Shown here: piece after piece, positions 5,415 through 6,952 of the stretch
Layout: each line of letters starts with the position of its first letter
Position numbering within the stretch: position 1 is the first letter of the stretch
Assembly: GCA_031272655.1 (NCBI GenBank)
Contig: JAISTJ010000172.1
Span: 1 to 6,952, forward strand
DNA from: Tannerella sp.
Lineage (GTDB): Bacteria > Bacteroidota > Bacteroidia > Bacteroidales > Tannerellaceae
Direction: 5' to 3'
Length of the DNA stretch: 6,952 bases
Translations under genes and position numbers: made by a program
The notes under the pieces: model-generated
Database searches by the model: none
Seen by the model: the letters and a program-made list of their open reading frames with translations, nothing else
Told to the model about the DNA's origin: nothing

Positions 5415-6473
5415 ATGAGACGATTATTTGTTATACTATTTACTTTGAGCGCCGTTGCTGCTAATGGCAGCCGGACGGTTACGGATATGTCGGGGCGACG
5501 GGTTGAACTGCCCGACACTGTCAGGCGCGTCTTTACCGACCGTTTCATCTCGCTGATGGCTTTTGCGCTTGACGAGGCTATGCTCTGCAACGCCACGTTT
5601 ACCGTCGCCGAAGCGAGCCGCCCCTATATTTCCGAAACGTATTACAAAGACAAGACACTGACCGAAGATAACGAGGAAGAACTCCTCCGCCTCCGCCCCG
5701 ACGTGCTCCTGATGGCGGCTGTGGACGAGGATACGGGCGGGGAAGCGGCGCGCAGGCAGGCTAAACTGCATATCCCGGTACTTGTGGTGAAGTTTGGCAT
5801 CGATGACTACCGCGAGGCGTTTCTGTTTCTGGGCGAAGCGCTTAACCGGCGAGAAGCGGCGGCGCGGATAGTACAGTTCCTTGATACGTATATCGTTCCG
5901 CTGAACGCTAAAACAGCAACCTTGCCGGAAGAGCAGCGCCCGACGCTGTATTATGCCGAAGGCAATCGCGGGCTTAACACAGAGCCGACCGGTTCGTTCC
6001 ACGCGCAGGTGTTCGACTACCTCCACGCCCGCAACGTGGCTGACGTAAAAACCGGTAGCGTACACGGTATGGCGGCTGTTACTGTTGAACAGATATTGCT
6101 CTGGCAGCCGGAAGTAGTCGTTGTGTGGTCAGGATTCCCATCGGGGATGGGGCTGCCGACAACCGTCAAGAAAGAGCAGACGACGGCGGAGTTCATCCTC
6201 TCCGACCCTGTCTGGGCAAAGGTTAAAGCGGTGAAAGACGGGCGCGTCTATCAGACCCCTGCGTTGCCTTTCGGCTGGCTCGACCGCCCGCCAAGCACAA
6301 ACTGCCTTGCCGGCGCACTCTGGCTCGCCAAGAAACTCTACCCCAACGTCTTCACCTTCGACCTCGACGAAGCCCTGCAAGAGTACTTTTCCCTCTTCTA
6401 CCACATCTCAAACCTAACAGGTCTCCAAGACCTGTTAGGTTTAAACGCCACCGAGCGCATAAAATTTTCTTGA
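5415..6473 (+). CDS. Second periplasmic metal-complex binding protein, with palindrome-encoded C-terminal tail
   Basis: This is a paralogue of the preceding binding protein and the same kind of ABC-importer periplasmic component, 352 residues long. Shared motifs include TVTDMSGRRVELP (21-33), EEELLRLRPDVLLM (87-100), YYAEGNRGLNTEPTGSFH (179-196), and LPFGWLDRPPSTN (284-296). The signal peptide (about residues 1-18) has no lipobox cysteine, so this copy is probably soluble in the periplasm, unlike its neighbour. After YFSLFYHI (324-331), where the family normally ends in a short acidic helix, the protein runs into S-NLTGLQDLLGLN (332-344), encoded by a 33-bp palindrome, and then ATERIKFS. The insertion keeps the frame and adds to or replaces the tail. 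The conserved fold is upstream of it, so the protein is probably still functional. The ligand is not known; pairing with the first copy suggests a related or alternative ligand. Confidence 0.87.
   Translation: MRRLFVILFTLSAVAANGSRTVTDMSGRRVELPDTVRRVFTDRFISLMAFALDEAMLCNATFTVAEASRPYISETYYKDKTLTEDNEEELLRLRPDVLLMAAVDEDTGGEAARRQAKLHIPVLVVKFGIDDYREAFLFLGEALNRREAAARIVQFLDTYIVPLNAKTATLPEEQRPTLYYAEGNRGLNTEPTGSFHAQVFDYLHARNVADVKTGSVHGMAAVTVEQILLWQPEVVVVWSGFPSGMGLPTTVKKEQTTAEFILSDPVWAKVKAVKDGRVYQTPALPFGWLDRPPSTNCLAGALWLAKKLYPNVFTFDLDEALQEYFSLFYHISNLTGLQDLLGLNATERIKFS
6410..6442. repeat. 33-bp palindrome, copy 5, inside the coding sequence
   Basis: Identical over 33 bases to copies 1 and 3 but lying within the second binding-protein gene, where it is translated as NLTGLQDLLGLN. 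The length is eleven codons, and two of the three frames through it on this strand lack stops, so insertion preserves reading. This resembles in concept the Rickettsia palindromic elements found within genes. Confidence 0.9.
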
Positions 6474-6500
6474 AAATGTGTCAGTCAACGAAAAAAATAT

Positions 6501-6508
6501 TATATTTG
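6501..6508 (+). promoter_or_regulatory. Bacteroidota-type -7 promoter element of the mop operon
   Basis: TATATTTG fits the TAnnTTTG -7 element used by the primary sigma factor of Bacteroidota. It lies in the AT-rich gap after the second binding-protein gene, 59 bp before the mop ATG. No clear TTG -33 element stands at the right spacing, only TGTG at 6477-6480. Neither a sigma-54 element nor a TTACA-N4-TGTAA site is present here. Confidence 0.5.
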
Positions 6509-6567
6509 CAATTTATTTTTAGGAAGTGTTGGGACTATTCCCCTCAATCTTTAATTTACAGAACATT

Positions 6568-6777
6568 ATGGAACTAAGTGCAAGAAACAATTTGAAAGGC
6601 GTTATCGCCGACATTAAGAAAGGCCAGATTATGGCGAAAGTAACTATTGACATTGGCGGCGGGCACAAAATCGTGTCGGTTGTAACGGTCGAAAGCGTGG
6701 ACGAACTCGGTCTCAAAATCGGCGACCCGGCAAACGCTATCATTAAATCAACGGAGGTGCTGATAGCCAAGCCGTGA
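6568..6777 (+). CDS. mop: Molbindin: single Mop-domain molybdate-binding protein
   Basis: Molbindins are small cytoplasmic proteins that bind molybdate or tungstate oxyanions between subunits of a ring-shaped oligomer, buffering molybdenum. The 69-residue sequence fits one Mop (TOBE-like) domain end to end: ELSARNNLKGVI at the N terminus, GGGHKIVSVVT (30-40), ESVDELGLKIGD (42-53) and the final strand AIIKSTEVLIAK. Clostridial and other molbindins are of the same size, about 68-70 residues. An upstream in-frame GTG at 6526 would add 14 residues with no family match, so ATG 6568 is preferred. No Shine-Dalgarno is visible. It could supply the sensor or sink that the ModE-like protein in this locus lacks. 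Its stop overlaps the start of the next gene. Confidence 0.92.
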   Translation: MELSARNNLKGVIADIKKGQIMAKVTIDIGGGHKIVSVVTVESVDELGLKIGDPANAIIKSTEVLIAKP

Positions 6778-6952
6778 AGTTAGTTACTTTTTCGGGACCG
6801 CCTTCGTCGGGCAAGACGTCTGTTCTGCTGCGTCTAATTAAGGAGTTGCAGGCGGAAAGCCTGACTGCGGGGGTGGTGAAGTACGACTGCCTCTATGCTA
6901 ACGAAGAAGAGGTGTTCGGTAAGAACGGCGTCGCGGTGCGCACCGGGCTGTC
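6774..6952 (+). CDS. P-loop GTP-binding protein, HypB/UreG-like, N-terminal part (cut by window edge)
   Basis: HypB and UreG family GTPases deliver metal to enzymes or move metal between chaperones. Fifty-nine codons are visible. The start is MKLVTFSGPPSSGKTS, with Walker A GPPSSGKT at residues 8-15. VVKYDCLYANEEEVFGK (34-50) and VAVRTGLS (52-59, the last residue from a partial codon) follow the general layout of HypB/UreG-like GTPases, in which the strand and switch after the P-loop help bind metal; Cys39 is a possible ligand. The GTG start overlaps the TGA of mop as GTGA, which points to coupled translation; a GGAGG lies about 16 bases upstream. Coupling to mop suggests it handles molybdenum or another nitrogenase-related metal, though this is inference. 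The rest of the protein, including the NKxD/TKxD motif, is off the right edge, so ATPase or other SIMIBI-class membership cannot be excluded. Confidence 0.72.
   Translation, partial: MKLVTFSGPPSSGKTSVLLRLIKELQAESLTAGVVKYDCLYANEEEVFGKNGVAVRTGL

Noticed and set aside
6526..6567. GTG start extending the Mop protein by 14 residues
   Set aside because: Molbindins start at the M-x-(L/I)-SARN motif, which ATG 6568 provides exactly; the extension is close to the predicted transcription start.

Overview
The window looks like a chromosomal locus of a nitrogen-fixing member of the Bacteroidota, probably Bacteroidales. Evidence: a group III-like NifH start, AT-rich intergenic DNA around coding regions of moderate GC, few Shine-Dalgarno sequences, a TAnnTTTG-type promoter element, an outer-membrane TonB receptor, and translatable palindromes of a kind I associate with this phylum. 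This placement is inference, since no phylogeny could be run.

Layout. Positions 1-320 (minus) hold the 5' end of nifH, which runs off the left edge. Positions 321-640 have no gene but carry a sigma-54 promoter for nifH, two upstream palindromic sites and a terminator for the gene beyond. Positions 641-994 (minus) encode a small ModE-type winged helix protein without the molybdate-binding half. Positions 995-1212 are a divergent control region with two more copies of the palindromic site and a full-consensus sigma-54 promoter. From 1213 a plus-strand series follows: a divergent SUMT-like tetrapyrrole methylase, a TonB-dependent receptor, and two related periplasmic metal-complex binding proteins (the first a lipoprotein). 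A Bacteroidota-type promoter element then precedes a 69-residue Mop/molbindin protein. Its stop codon overlaps the start of a P-loop GTPase resembling HypB/UreG, cut by the right edge.

How the parts may work together. ModE-like and Mop proteins next to nifH point to molybdenum. The receptor and binding proteins provide outer-membrane and periplasmic steps for a metal or metal-chelate; no permease or ATPase lies in the window. The methylase suggests a tetrapyrrole link or a repurposed methylation. The key observation is regulatory. nifH and the methylase-led operon each have a sigma-54 promoter, and each has a pair of TTACA-N4-TGTAA-like sites about 30 bp apart, centred about 84-88 and 115-118 bp upstream of the predicted transcription start. 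This suggests one enhancer-binding activator co-induces nitrogenase and this uptake system through a site unlike the classic NifA site.

Five copies of a 33-bp palindrome lie in and between the binding-protein genes. One is read in frame as the C-terminal tail of the second binding protein.
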